Shown piece by piece: positions 1 to 10,045 of a DNA stretch of 64,000 bases. The stretch comes from Ceratotherium simum simum. Lineage: Eukaryota; Chordata; Mammalia; Perissodactyla; Rhinocerotidae. The number at the start of each line of letters is the position of its first letter. Position 1 is the first letter of the stretch. The notes beneath the pieces were generated by a model that saw nothing but the letters and a program-made list of their open reading frames with translations, ran no database searches and was not told the origin of the DNA. The stretch spans positions 19,466,468-19,530,467 of the forward strand of contig NW_004454181.1 in the NCBI RefSeq assembly GCF_000283155.1, given 5' to 3'. The position numbers and the translations under genes are program-made.

Positions 1-251
1 GCAAAAGGGATGCCTTTTTGCCCTTACAAGGATTTATTTAAGGGTTCTGCAAGGAAAATGTTGAGGAAAGTCTTAGTTGAATAAGCTTTAGCTTTATGGG
101 TTTGAACACCTCCCTCTTCTCTTTTTTTTCCCCTTTAAATGGCTTTACCATCAACAAAAAGATTTTTCAGAGCCATTCTCTCTCAGCCCCATTTGGTGAA
201 CCTGACAGCGCTTATATTCTCCCTCAAACCTACCCCAGCCGGACTTTTTAA

Positions 252-316
252 AAGAAGAGGAAACTGAGCCTTGGGAAGTTAGTAAGTTGCTCAAGGTCTC
301 AGAGCTAGTAAATGCT
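252..316 (+). repeat. MIR SINE fragment
   Basis: The stretch reads like the MIR core (AGGAAACTGAG, then GTTGCTCAAGGTC, then AGCTAGTAA), the conserved middle of this ancient tRNA-derived SINE. Only the core survives. Confidence 0.7.
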
Positions 317-1026
317 TTTAATTTAAAAAGTGTTGCAAAAACACTGGAGGGGGGTGGATTGGGTAGATGGGGAGTAGCGTTAAAACACTAAAGCCCTTGC
401 ATTGTACAAATGCCAAAAACTCTATAGGTAACAGATAAAACTTAAGAAAAAGTTTTAAATTTTATATGCAGAAGGATAAAACTAGCTAGGTTGGAGAAGG
501 ATGAATTTCCTCTAAGAACATTTTTAAAACCAAACCTAATGACTTGCTTTTAATCACCTAAAGTGACTAAAATATTGAATAGTTTATTTTCTGCTTTTGC
601 ATAAATACTTTTAAGATGACAAACATTTTTAGGCCTGCCAAATACTGTCATCTTTTGGCAACATTAACATCTCAGGCTTGATATGTTTTCTTGAAAACAG
701 AACAATTGTGTGTGTGTGTGTATGTGTGTGTGTACTTTTTTTTCCTTGAAAAACATTTTGTGAAGAAGTAGTGGCAAAACATGTGGTAGTGTTTTTAAAA
801 ATACTATCTCTACAAAGGCATCTCTTACATAAAATATGAGATTTTTCAACTTTATTTAAAAAATAAACTGGTGACTTATTCAATGGAATGTCTCAAACTG
901 TTTTTATAAGTGATTCAGATATTTTTAAGCAGCCATCTGGTATGCTAGAGTGAATATGCAAGATATTGTAGTTTGAAATTAATAAAACGATGCCTGTGAT
1001 GTCAGCAATAATAAACTGACAATGAA
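317..1026. other. Unassigned AT-rich sequence
   Basis: No gene, repeat family or clear signal is recognised apart from a short TG run at 707-733. Open frames here are short and are partly produced by the TG run. Confidence 0.5.
707..733. repeat. (TG)n microsatellite
   Basis: About 13 TG units with one TA interruption. It gives meaningless repeated Thr-His frames on the minus strand. Confidence 0.9.
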
Positions 1027-1214
1027 TAACAGCCACTATTTATCTAGTGCTTACTATGTGCCAGGCACTGTGCTCTGTGGTGTGTATTTACTTAATACTC
1101 TCATTAGTATTAGGAGATAGGGATTATTAACCCTATTTTACAAATGGAGAAATTAAGGCTCAGGAGTAAATTGCTCAAGCTTACCCAGATAATGAATAGC
1201 AGAACTGAGATTTA
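1027..1214 (+). repeat. MIR SINE, near full length
   Basis: The MIR consensus is followed in order: TTTATCTAGTGCTTACTATG, TGCCAGGCACTGTGCTC, CCCTATTTTACAAATGGAGA, TTGCTCAAGC, then AGAACTGAGATTT. It is diverged, as expected for an insertion from before the eutherian radiation. Confidence 0.88.
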
Positions 1215-1560
1215 TTGATTTCCCCTCCTTCCATGACATTATTACTTGGCTACTTTTTCTATAATGACTGGACATTGAGACATTTATCAGGTCCTATGGC
1301 TAAGGCTCAGTGTTGGGATCCTTTATGGGGTTCTCATACATTTCATCGGCTCTTGTTACCACTTGGCTTATCAGTGCTGAGGAAAATGGAACGTGATGGG
1401 TTTCATTGAGATTAGCCCATGTCTAGAGTTAGATTATCTGTGATGTAGAAGCCGGGAAAATACAGAGCCTTGAAGGACCACCTTATAGAGACAGTGTAAT
1501 TCTATTATTAGCCTGTGTTTTTACAGTTCTTACAACAAAGTGAAAATACATTCACATCTG
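1215..1560. other. Unassigned unique sequence
   Basis: No repeat or gene signature recognised between two MIR copies. Confidence 0.5.
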
Positions 1561-1735
1561 CCCATCCTAACAATAATTTCCATTGAGTGTCACTATGGAT
1601 AGTGACAGACAAGGAGATGAAGGCACAGGCAGGTTAAGGGACTTGCTTGAAGTCACACACCTAGTTTTTGCTTCAGTTAGGGCTAGAATCTAGACTTCCT
1701 GACTTGGAGCCCCGTTCTGTATGGAATCACATTGC
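1561..1735 (+). repeat. MIR SINE
   Basis: The core is recognisable (GGTTAAGGGACTTGCTTGAA, then GTCACACACCTAG, then CTAGAATCTAGACTTCCTGA). The 5' half is poorly preserved. Confidence 0.75.
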
Positions 1736-1824
1736 CTCTCAAAGCCAAGCCCAGTATTTATTTTCTAGGATTAAACTGGTGAGAGCTGTTCTTCACGTGA
1801 ATACCCTTGGGTTTCCCACCATAG

Positions 1825-2535
1825 TTCAGGCTTGCCTTATTGCAATAGCCTTCTAACTTGTCTCCCTGCCTAAAAGAGTTTCCTCCTCTGATCTATTCCC
1901 CTGCACCACAGCCAGGGAAGCCTTCTTTACAGTGAACTTCTGATTATGCCTCTTTCCAATGAGAAGACTTTAGCTGAATGTTGTCTCTGCTGATATGAAT
2001 CTGGAGCCTGGTTTACTGAGGTGTCCCCACGATGTGCTCCACTCCAGCAGAAGAGCACCGTTGTGGTACCCCGGTGGTGTTTTCCGATTATGTACTTTGT
2101 ACTGTCCTACTTGCAATTTGACTGCCCCCCTCAGACCTCCAGCTCCATCTTTAGAGTCTTTAGAATCATTCCTATCCTGTGCCAGGAGGTTCATGTCTTG
2201 CTTTCTCCTTGAAGCTTCCTCATCTGTCTCTTAATCACCCTCTCCAGTGGCTCCTCTGCTGTCCTGTTGTTTTTCTTTTGGGTCTCTCATGTCACTCACC
2301 ACTTTCCACCTTGCATTCTAATTGGTTTTTTAATATTTTAATCCCCCTGCTAAGACTGTAAGCTCCTCAAGGGCTAGAGCTTTATAGAAATAATGTACCC
2401 CATAGCACTTAGCACAGCAGCGGAGGTGGTCAACAGGCATTGTCTTGAACAAAGGAAGGAGACAGTTATAGCATATCTTGGATGCTGTTATAATAAATTA
2501 ATACGTCTTGAATGAATGAGCACGTGAATGAATGG
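1825..2535 (+). repeat. L2 LINE 3' end
   Basis: This follows the L2 3' region: CCTTCTAACTTGTCTCCCTG at the start, a middle with TCTGATTATG and CTCCAGTGGCTCC, then ACTGTAAGCTCCTCAAGGGC and the terminal TGAATGAATGA motif. It is plus-strand and heavily diverged. It has no coding capacity. Confidence 0.82.
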
Positions 2536-2540
2536 CTCTA

Positions 2541-3677
2541 ATAGGCACTTGACCTCTCACAGACCCTTCCAGCATCTTGAGTGGGAGTTTTGAAGTAGTT
2601 TACTGCTGTGCTCTGTTCTTGGTGCTCACAGCCACTCTGCTTTCATGGCCACGAGCTGGAGCTCATGGAGCTGCACACAAAGAGAGGAAGACTTTAGTGA
2701 GAAGGGCTGCACCCCCGCTCCACCTTTCTTCTGTCTTCATCCCAGGGATGCCTGCGTTTGGTTTTAATTGATGGTGGATTACAGTGGTCACCGTGACTAA
2801 GCACTTAGTCGGAGGGTTTCCAAGAGCCTTGCAGCCATTTGTATCCATCATTTGACGTGAAGAGGTTTGTATCTCCTCTCCAGTCTGACAAGAAATTGCC
2901 CATCATTTGGCATAGGAGCGGCAGTCTCCCATCCCAATGGTCTGCGTTCAGGCCCACTTGTGCATCTTATTAAAAACCAAGAAGCCCAGCTCTCTAACCT
3001 GGGGATTGAAGAAGAGGCTTTGCAGAAAGCCCTCCTTCCCCAATCTGTCCTTTCCTGTTTCTTGCTGGAACAGGAGGTACAGACTACAGCTGTCTAGCTG
3101 CTGTGATATTGGAGGCTTGTGGCTGAGTTAGGTGTTGGGGGTGGGTGGGAGGATATCCAGGGTATTGGAGAGCCAGGAAGTCAACACATCTCCTGGTGTG
3201 CCTCCGACGCCCAGAAGCAGGGCTTGCATCACAAGCAAGACCTTTCAACAATGTTTCTCCTGGACAGAGAGGAGGGCCTAAGCCTGTGGTGGGCAAGACC
3301 AGTGGCTGCCAGCGGGTTTTCTGTTGGAATTATGTTGGAACTGGCTCAACAGGAGAAGCCAGCTGCTGAATGAGGCAATGGTGGAAGACCCTTTTGAGGG
3401 TCTTCTTTTTCCTTTTCTCTCTGTGTCACTCCATTGGCTCTATTTTGCCCATTTTTAAGCCAGAAGGAGAGAAATGGAGCAAAATATTTAAAGCAGGTAT
3501 CTCTCCCCTGATACAGCTAGGGGTAACTTTAACAGGCTATGCAATTCTTCTCTATATTCTTGTTATTATTGATATGTTCTGGGAGGCAGACTCAGAAGAA
3601 CAATGGGGCCTATTTAAAGCCTCTTGGAATTGCTTCAGCTGATACAATAGCAACCCTATCCACTCAACTCTTCACTT
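2541..3677. other. Unassigned mostly unique sequence
   Basis: No recognisable repeat or exon. A 90-codon ATG frame at 3370-3642 encodes a hydrophobic peptide, but nothing around it (promoter, splice sites, familiar motif) supports it as a gene. Confidence 0.45.
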
Positions 3678-3920
3678 CAAAGGTAGGTGGTCCTTTGGTT
3701 ATAAACAATAGAAATGGACTCCTGACAACTTAAGCAAAACAATAGGGATTTATTGGAGACATAACTGATATGCTTAAAAGTCAGAACAAGAGTTGAATAA
3801 TTAGATGTTGGGAAGGTGAGGACGGAAAGCAGCCCTAGGGATCTGGGTCCTGGGAAGTAATGGTCTCTCAGGATGCTACCAGCCAAAGGCCTTGGCTCCT
3901 ACCATTTCCTCCCCTGCATC
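3678..3920. repeat. Probable old interspersed repeat, family not fixed
   Basis: The text GGTTATAAACAATAGAAATG followed by CTTAAGCAAAACAATAGG and GATTTATTGGAGACATAACT resembles a common mammalian interspersed repeat (L1M-like). The family and strand cannot be fixed by eye. Confidence 0.4.
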
Positions 3921-4147
3921 TTAACTCTTCTCAAGATTCAGCATCTTGGGGGAGAGAGTCGGACTGGCGTGACTTGGCTGTCAATTCCCCTATGATCACA
4001 AAGAATGGACCAGGGGCAGTTCACTAAAGGAAAAGTACAACTACAAAGAGATGGATTAAGCAGGAAAAATAGCAGACATCCACCAGAATGGGCCAGGTTT
4101 ACTGCAGATGGGGTCAGAGCTTTTTCCATAGTTCTGAGCAGAAATAT

Positions 4148-4280
4148 TCATTCATTCATTCAATAAATCAGTCTACCTACTATGAGCACCAACTCTGAGC
4201 CAGATAATGTGCTAGATGCTGGAAATACAGTATTTAATAATTCAGTTGTCCGTATTGTAAGACGGGTTTCACAGACAGAG
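4148..4280 (+). repeat. Ancient interspersed repeat ('ATTTATTGAGCACCTACT' type)
   Basis: Starts with ATTCATTCATTCATTCAATA and continues CTACTATGAGCACC, CTAGATGCTGGAAATACAG. This motif is the start of a frequent old mammalian repeat, probably from the 5' region of old L1M elements; that assignment is from memory and uncertain. Confidence 0.55.
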
Positions 4281-4660
4281 GAGTTGGGGAGAATGATGTG
4301 CTTTTCCTGGAGTTCTGCTCTAATAAGTCTGCGGGACATCATTCCCAATTCTAGTAAGTTTGCAGCAAGCACAGAAGGGGCCATACGTCCCTTACTGTCC
4401 TCCTCTAGGAAGTTCTTCATATTTCACTATCTCAGCTTTTACTTGTGCTGGTAATTGCTTCTAGTAATTTTTTCTCCTATGTTCCTCCACATAATTTATA
4501 GTATATTAATTCCAATTTATTTACATTTTTTCAGATGTGTTCTTATATCTTTTTCCTGGGAATTTAGTTGTGTTAAAACCTCCAGTATTTTCCAGGCAAC
4601 CAAGATGCATATAATGTTTCTACTTTTTGTGATCTTCTCTACCTACCTCCTCCTTGAATG
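4281..4660. other. Unassigned sequence
   Basis: No recognisable feature. Two open frames of 85-90 codons cross this stretch without any supporting signal. Confidence 0.45.
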
Positions 4661-4664
4661 TCTA

Positions 4665-4870
4665 GTAATAGAAGAAAGCTCAGGGTCATGGAGCCTAAGT
4701 CTAGCTGTGTGACTTTGGAAGTCCTCTGAACCTCTCTGTGCCTTCTTCATTCTTTCTTCTGTCATATAAGGTAATCTCTGCCCTGCCTACCTCATCAGGT
4801 TCTTGGGAGAATCAAATGAAATAATGCATGTTAAAAGGCTTTGAAAAGTTAAAAGTGCTCTTAAAACCCA
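4665..4870 (-). repeat. MIR SINE (minus strand)
   Basis: The reverse-complement MIR pattern is present: AGCTGTGTGACTTTGGAAGT, CTCTGAACCTCTCTGTGCCT, CTACCTCATCAGGTTCTTGG, GAGAATCAAATGAAATAATG. It is the first of three successive MIRs in alternating orientation. Confidence 0.85.
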
Positions 4871-4944
4871 AGGGAGTATTAGGGTTCTGTGGCTTTAGGT
4901 TAGAGGGCTGACTGTGAGGAGTCATGACTCATAGTAAAGAGAAT

Positions 4945-5165
4945 AAAATAATAGCAGTAGTGGTCCAACTTGATCCGGTGTTTATTATCCTCCAGGCACT
5001 ATGCTAAGCCTTTACGTGGATTATCTCATGTAATGCCCACCCACTAGCCTATATGGGAAATACTAATGCTATTTCATTTTACAGAAGAAACTGAGGCTCA
5101 GGAAAGTGAAATAGTTTGCCGAGTAGCACATAGTTGGTACATGGGAAGCCTGGATTTTATTGAAA
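4945..5165 (+). repeat. MIR SINE
   Basis: The forward MIR pattern is present: CCAGGCACTATGCTAAGCC, GGATTATCTCATGTAATGCC, TTTTACAGAAGAAACTGAGG, CTCAGGAAAGTGAAATAG. It lies between two minus-strand MIRs. Confidence 0.85.
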
Positions 5166-5259
5166 ATCTGTCTGGTTTATCTCTCTAACTCGACTGATAA
5201 ATGTTGCCCCTGATATTTCTCAAGATTGCCTAGTTCTAGGACGGGAAACTCTATTGTTA

Positions 5260-5438
5260 ACGCAGGGTTAGAAATGTGCTACTGGAATTGGACAGCCTCA
5301 GCTTCAAATACGTCTAACACTGTGATCTAAGTGAGTTATTTAGTCCCCCTGAGCCTCAGATTCTTGATTGTGAAATGATGGCAATAACAGTACTTTATTC
5401 ATAGGGATGTTTAGCAGAAGTACACACATAAAGTTATA
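5260..5438 (-). repeat. MIR SINE (minus strand), split by ERE insertion
   Basis: The reverse MIR pattern (CCCCTGAGCCTCAGATTCTT, GAAATGATGGCAATAACAG, CATAGGGATGTTTAGC) runs up to the target site of the ERE block. A short continuation follows the block at about 6007. Confidence 0.75.
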
Positions 5439-5454
5439 AAAGTAGTAATAATCA
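5439..5454. repeat. Target-site duplication, left copy
   Basis: AAAGTAGTAATAATCA lies directly before an ERE head and recurs exactly at 5991-6006 after a poly-A tail. It marks an ERE retroposition site. Confidence 0.85.
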
Positions 5455-5691
5455 GGGCTGGCCCAGTGGCGCAAGCAGTTAAGTGTGCACTCTGCTGCGG
5501 TGGCCCGGGGTTCGCCGGTTCGGATCCCGGGTGCGCACCGACGCACCACTTGGCAAGCCATGCGGTGGTGGCATCCTATATAAAGTGGAGGAAGATGGGC
5601 ATGGATGTTAGCCCAGGGCCAGTCTTCCTCAGCAAAAAGAGGAGGATTGGCAGATGTTAGCTCAGGGCCAATCTTCCTCACACACACACAA
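5455..5691 (+). mobile_element. ERE-type SINE (copy 1, GATGGGCA-tail subtype)
   Basis: A full-length perissodactyl tRNA-derived SINE. It has a GGGCTGGCCCAGTGGCGCAA head with A-box-like sequence, a B box GGTTCGGATCC near 5517, the body TATAAAGTGGAGGAAGATGG and the tail CAGTCTTCCTCAGCAAAAAG, ending in a CA-rich run and poly-A. Its right flank does not repeat the left target site, which is odd (see findings). The apparent 115-codon minus-strand frame over it is not a gene. Confidence 0.93.
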
Positions 5692-5763
5692 AAAAACCCA
5701 TAACAAAATTAAAAGAACTTAAATAATAAAAAATATGTTCTCTGATCATAATGGAATTAAACT
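5692..5763. repeat. Short L1 ORF2-like fragment at contig end
   Basis: TATGTTCTCTGATCATAATG GAATTAAACT matches the L1 ORF2 endonuclease-region text that is very common in mammals. It abuts the run of Ns, so only a scrap is visible. Confidence 0.5.
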
Positions 5764-5863
5764 NNNNNNNNNNNNNNNNNNNNNNNNNNNNNNNNNNNNN
5801 NNNNNNNNNNNNNNNNNNNNNNNNNNNNNNNNNNNNNNNNNNNNNNNNNNNNNNNNNNNNNNN
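5764..5863. other. Assembly gap (exactly 100 N)
   Basis: A run of exactly 100 undetermined bases, the conventional placeholder for a gap of unknown size. It falls between two ERE copies, a typical place for an assembler to break. Confidence 0.99.
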
Positions 5864-5990
5864 GGCGTCCCATGTAAAGTGGAAGAAGATGGGCATGGAT
5901 GTTAGCCCAGGGCCAGTCTTCCTCAGCAAAAAGAGGAGGATTGGCAGATGTTAGCTCAGGGCCGATCTTCCTCACAAATAAAAAAAAAAA
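5864..5990 (+). mobile_element. ERE-type SINE (copy 2, 3' half only)
   Basis: Only the 3' half is visible after the gap: GGCGTCCCATGTAAAGTGG, then the GATGGGCATGGATGTTAGC body and tail and a poly-A run. Its right flank (5991-6006) matches the sequence left of copy 1. Confidence 0.92.
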
Positions 5991-6006
5991 AAAGTAGTAA
6001 TAATCA
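5991..6006. repeat. Target-site duplication, right copy
   Basis: AAAGTAGTAATAATCA is identical to 5439-5454. The first bases merge with the poly-A tail. Confidence 0.85.
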
Positions 6007-6015
6007 TTATTAATT

Positions 6016-7350
6016 GGATGGCGAGTGATTGAATTGCTAAGCTGCAGTCCAGACAAGGGTCATATAAGTCTGGCAAATCCAATGAAATGAGAGAGATTAA
6101 ATTCTTAGGAATTTGCTCTCTCCTTCCCCCAACCTCCTGGCTTACAGAAGTCCCCAAACGTGTGGCTTCCTGACTTAATTCAGCCCTCAGATGCATTTGG
6201 TTTGGTCTGCAGAATATATATATTTTTCATTTGAATTAGATGCCAACATCCTAAAATCAGAAGATTTCACATTCAAACCTGTATATCTGGCTTGTCTTAA
6301 AAAATTAGAGAATGTATAACCATGGGGTCACCCACCTGCCTGGGAACCACCAGCTTTGCTGATTATAGCTGCTCTGTTTACGTGGGGGTGCAACCCTCTC
6401 GTGTGTTCTTGTAGGCTGTTGAGTTTGAGCCCCCTGCCTGAGAATCACCCTGGTCAGCTAGAGGAGGAGATAGAAGTGACTCTTTTTAATTAAAAAAAAA
6501 TCTAGCCCTGAAATTGTACCTGTTCCTAATTTTATTTAGGGCATGTCATCAGCATTCACTTGCACCTGCCATACCATGAAGTAGAGAGCAGCCCCCCTAT
6601 TGCAGGCCAAGAAAGGGGGAGATGAAAGGGAAAAACAGGGAGAGAGGAACGGGAAACATGTTATTTCTTAATTAAGCTGGGGAAGGAGACAGGGGCTGGG
6701 AGAGACAGCGCGGCTTGTGGCTCGGCATTTATCACGCCGTTGCCCCCTGACCCGGGATCAGTGCTGGACGGAAGAGCCAGGCTGCTCGGAATGGCTTTGC
6801 TGATACGCCATTCCTGGGGTAAGTGGTTATTGACGAAGGGGCTTAAGTGGCATATGGAGAACACCAGCCCTAGAGCTAATGCTCCGGGCCCTGCAGTATA
6901 CACATCTCCTGGGAGCTTTGCTGCACAGTGCTGCCTGTGCTTAGATTCAGGAGCTGAACTTCACGTGCTCCATTGGCATCCCAGTCAAGGAATCGTACCT
7001 TCCTCCTCCCCTCCGTCTCCCAGACACTGGACTAGGAGTGAGAAATCTGGACTGTCTGTCCGGAATTGCTGACTTGAGACTCTGACGCCTCTGTTTTAAT
7101 GGCTTTATTACTGATCTGAGGACTAGGAAAACGACACGTGAATGGCTTTTGTGGATTATGATGATTTGGGAGTAGTCACATCGGCAGAATTCAGAAAGAA
7201 TATTTGGATCTGGAACTTTGAAAGAAGGAGAGGAAGGGTTTGAAAAGAAAAAAAGAAAAAGTAAAAGCAAGGAGAAATAGACTTTTGCATTTCTTATACC
7301 CTTTTTAGTGAAATATTAGGATTCAGAAGATTTTAGAGATCATCTCCCCC
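6016..7350. other. Unique sequence with a mild CpG cluster
   Basis: No repeats are recognised with confidence. Between about 6705 and 6800 CpGs are more frequent than in surroundings (GACAGCGCGGCTTG, ATCACGCCGTTG, GACCCGGGATC). This could be a conserved regulatory element, but there is no direct proof. Confidence 0.4.
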
Positions 7351-7352
7351 AA

Positions 7353-7503
7353 AGGTTCCCAGCCCTGGCCTGACGTTAGAATTTCCTGATGTCTAGTGTC
7401 TAGTCTTTCCAGAGATTCTGATTAGTTGGTCTGGGGTAGAGCCCAGGCGAGCGCATTTTCTAAAAGAGCCCCTGTAGTGCACAGTTAGGTTGAAAACACT
7501 GAC
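7353..7503 (+). mobile_element. MER5-type hAT DNA transposon remnant
   Basis: Follows the MER5A-like pattern: GGTTCCCAGCCCTGGCC, TTAGAATTTCCTGATG, AGAGATTCTGATTAGTTGG, TCTGGGGTAGAGCCCAGGCG, GCATTTTCTAAAAGAGCCCC, GGTTGAAAACACTGACC. It is a short non-autonomous element, long inactive. Confidence 0.72.
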
Positions 7504-7504
7504 C

Positions 7505-7640
7505 TGACTCCTTCACTTTATGGTCAAGATAAGTGATGTGACTTCCACAGAGTCACAACGCTGGTTAGTGGTAGTGACAGAGCTGCCACTAACAACCCAG
7601 GCGGTCAGTGTCTCAGCCCAGGGTTCTCTCTCTCGTGCCA
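7505..7640 (+). repeat. MIR core fragment
   Basis: TTCACTTTATGGTCAAGATA, GTGACTTCCACAGAGTCACA and GGTTAGTGGTAGTGACAGAG resemble the MIR core, but it is much eroded. Confidence 0.5.
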
Positions 7641-9835
7641 GGGTTTCCTTGCGAACATCATTCTCGTACCACTTCCGTAATTTTTGCCATATCCTTACAC
7701 CATCTGTACGATTTTTAAAAATCAATTTATTTACATCAGCTCACTCTTTAAACTTGAATTTATTTGAAAAGGAGACCTTGTAGTGCCGCAGTAAGTGGCA
7801 GTTGAGCCTCACCTGCAGTAAATGGGAGGTAACCACAAAATACATGCAATGAAAAGAAAGCAGCGTTGTGATATCGTAGCTGGAGGCTGCTGCCTGCCAA
7901 TGACTCTGCTAAACATGGAGACTGGCAAGTGCAAGGTGTTCCAGAAATGCTGGCACCAAACTGAGCCTCTCTCATTGACTTTATCAGAACACGAAAGAGA
8001 AAATTGAAAAGGGACAGATTTTCTCACTCTTTGATTCAATGCTATTTAATGCTCATGAATTTGCACGACTAAAATCATCCTGACTACATTATTAGCACTG
8101 CTTTCTTTGCCTTAAAAAAGTGAGGGTGGTACTTATAAGAAAAGTGCACTACAAAAGGCCAAGTAGCCACAAAATAGGAAAATGAAGGTTAAACTCAGGT
8201 CATCAGACAAGAGACAAGAGAAACCTAGAGAAGAGAAGTTAGAAACCAGAAGTAACTATGAGCAGAATCATAGAAATCGATTTTCAAGCCAGATGGGAAT
8301 ATTAACTTGTAAGACTGGCCACCATTGGTATCTTGTTGTTAGTGCATTCTGTAGGCGGTGGTCTTCATTAAAGTGATGAGCTGAATTCAGAGGGTTTGAG
8401 ACTCTAAAGGGTTCCTTGAGATATTGGGATTCCAGGTATTACTTGGACATGTATGAGATTCATGGGAAATCAGCTGCTAACTAAAAGTCTCAAATATTAT
8501 AACAGTAACCAGCATTTTAATTCTATTTTTTGCTACTGAATTTCCATTTGAGGAGACAGTTCTCTCTATTTTCTTTATTTGGTCACACACACACAAAAAG
8601 TTGTAGGATGAGATTCTGCCCAGATAAAGCATTAAAAATACTCTCAAGGACTTATAAAAACGGACTATCCTAGGCCTGAAACCTGTTTATGCTAGGTTTT
8701 GGTTAAGCATATTATCTCTGGTTTGGTCATCGCCTCTTCCCTCCACAACCCCACCCCCACCCATGTGGTAGCATTCGCTTTCCATACTGAAATATCTGCT
8801 TCTTATTCCCTTTGATTTTTCCAGAGACATTAGAGCCAATAGGGAGTCTTCTTCATTAGGTCAATACTCTTTGATACATTTACCTAAATGGCATGTTCTT
8901 CTTCATGTTGTTGCATCCATGCAATAATTAAATGTACCTTCAAACAGTATTGGAGGTGGGTAGTCTTTGAGCTTATTGCTTAATTAGTTCAGGTTTGTCC
9001 TATAGTTTCCCATCACTGTGCAATCAATACTACTCTAGAGAACATTCACCAATATTGGAAGAAGATGCGTCCCGCGTCCACGTGTGGATGCGGTGGAGTT
9101 CAGATCGTGTTGTAAATTAGACATATTGGAAATATCAAGTCAGTCATTACTTTCAGAAAGCTTGCTAAGTGAAAGTACCTCTTCAAAACACACTTATATA
9201 CACAAAAAACTCCTCCATGCTTCCTTGGTGCCTATTGTTTCTTTCTTCTTTCGTGTCTTCAGGTAACTAAGAATTTCAACCAAATGGAAAGATACAGCTT
9301 TTTCAAGGCTTGCTGCTGAAGGGAACCCTTGTGCTATTTTACCACCTTCTGGGCTGTCACAGTAATTTGATTGAAATGAAAAGCTGATATTTTCCTGACA
9401 AGAGCTCTGTCACGGGGCTGGGAGAGTATGGACTGAGGGACTCAAGGCCTCTTAGATGAAGGGTGGCTGTGGAGCCAGGTGCCAGGGATGACGGGTCCTG
9501 CAAAGACCCAGCCCCACGCGCTGACAAAGCATTGTTTCTGACCGTTTATTGTGTTGAATTTCCTTCCAGGGTAACTCTGGCTGAATCAAGAGTTTTGTAC
9601 ATAGGATGCTGAGCGTAAATTTGGCCCTATTAAGACCACAAAATCTATCTTTTCCCTTAGATACCAACTGGATTATATTCTCTGAATCAAGGGATCATGG
9701 CTGTTTTATTGTTACTTTTAGCTAGAAAGGAGTTTTCCAAGAGAGCAAGCTTGATTTGTAATGGAAAAATCCAAGAATGGCAAAAATAATTAGACTGTGA
9801 ATGCCTTGTCAATAGAGATTTTTGTTTGGGTATTA
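7641..9835. other. Unassigned unique sequence
   Basis: About 2.2 kb without a repeat or gene I can recognise. It contains a short CA run near 8585. Open frames are all under 80 codons and unsupported. Confidence 0.5.
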
Positions 9836-9945
9836 ATTCATTTATTCAGCAAATATTTATTGGGTATCTGCAATGTGTCTGGCACTCTGCTAGAGTCTGG
9901 AGACACAGTGGTAAACAAGGCAGACAAAGTTATGGTCCTCAGGTA
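9836..9945 (+). repeat. Ancient interspersed repeat ('ATTTATTGAGCACCTACT' type)
   Basis: TTCATTTATTCAGCAAATAT, TTATTGGGTATCTGCAATG, GACACAGTGGTAAACAAGGC follow the same consensus as the copies at 19345 and 61075. Confidence 0.65.
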
Positions 9946-10045
9946 TCTTAGTTTAATCTTGTTAATCTTTGCATTCTCATTGCCTAACACAGTGTCTGCC
10001 ATACAATAAATAGTCCCTCAATAAATGATTGTTAGCTAGAATAGA
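9946..10045 (+). repeat. L2 LINE 3' tail
   Basis: TTGCCTAACACAGTGTCTGC, then CAATAAATAGTCCCTCAATA AATGATTG, is the usual L2 terminal segment. Confidence 0.65.

Noticed and set aside
3370..3642. A 90-codon hydrophobic ATG frame
   Set aside because: No recognised family, no splice or promoter context, and length within chance for 64 kb read in six frames.
5340..5687. A 115-codon minus-strand open frame
   Set aside because: It is the reverse reading of a full-length ERE SINE; similar frames recur over the other EREs.
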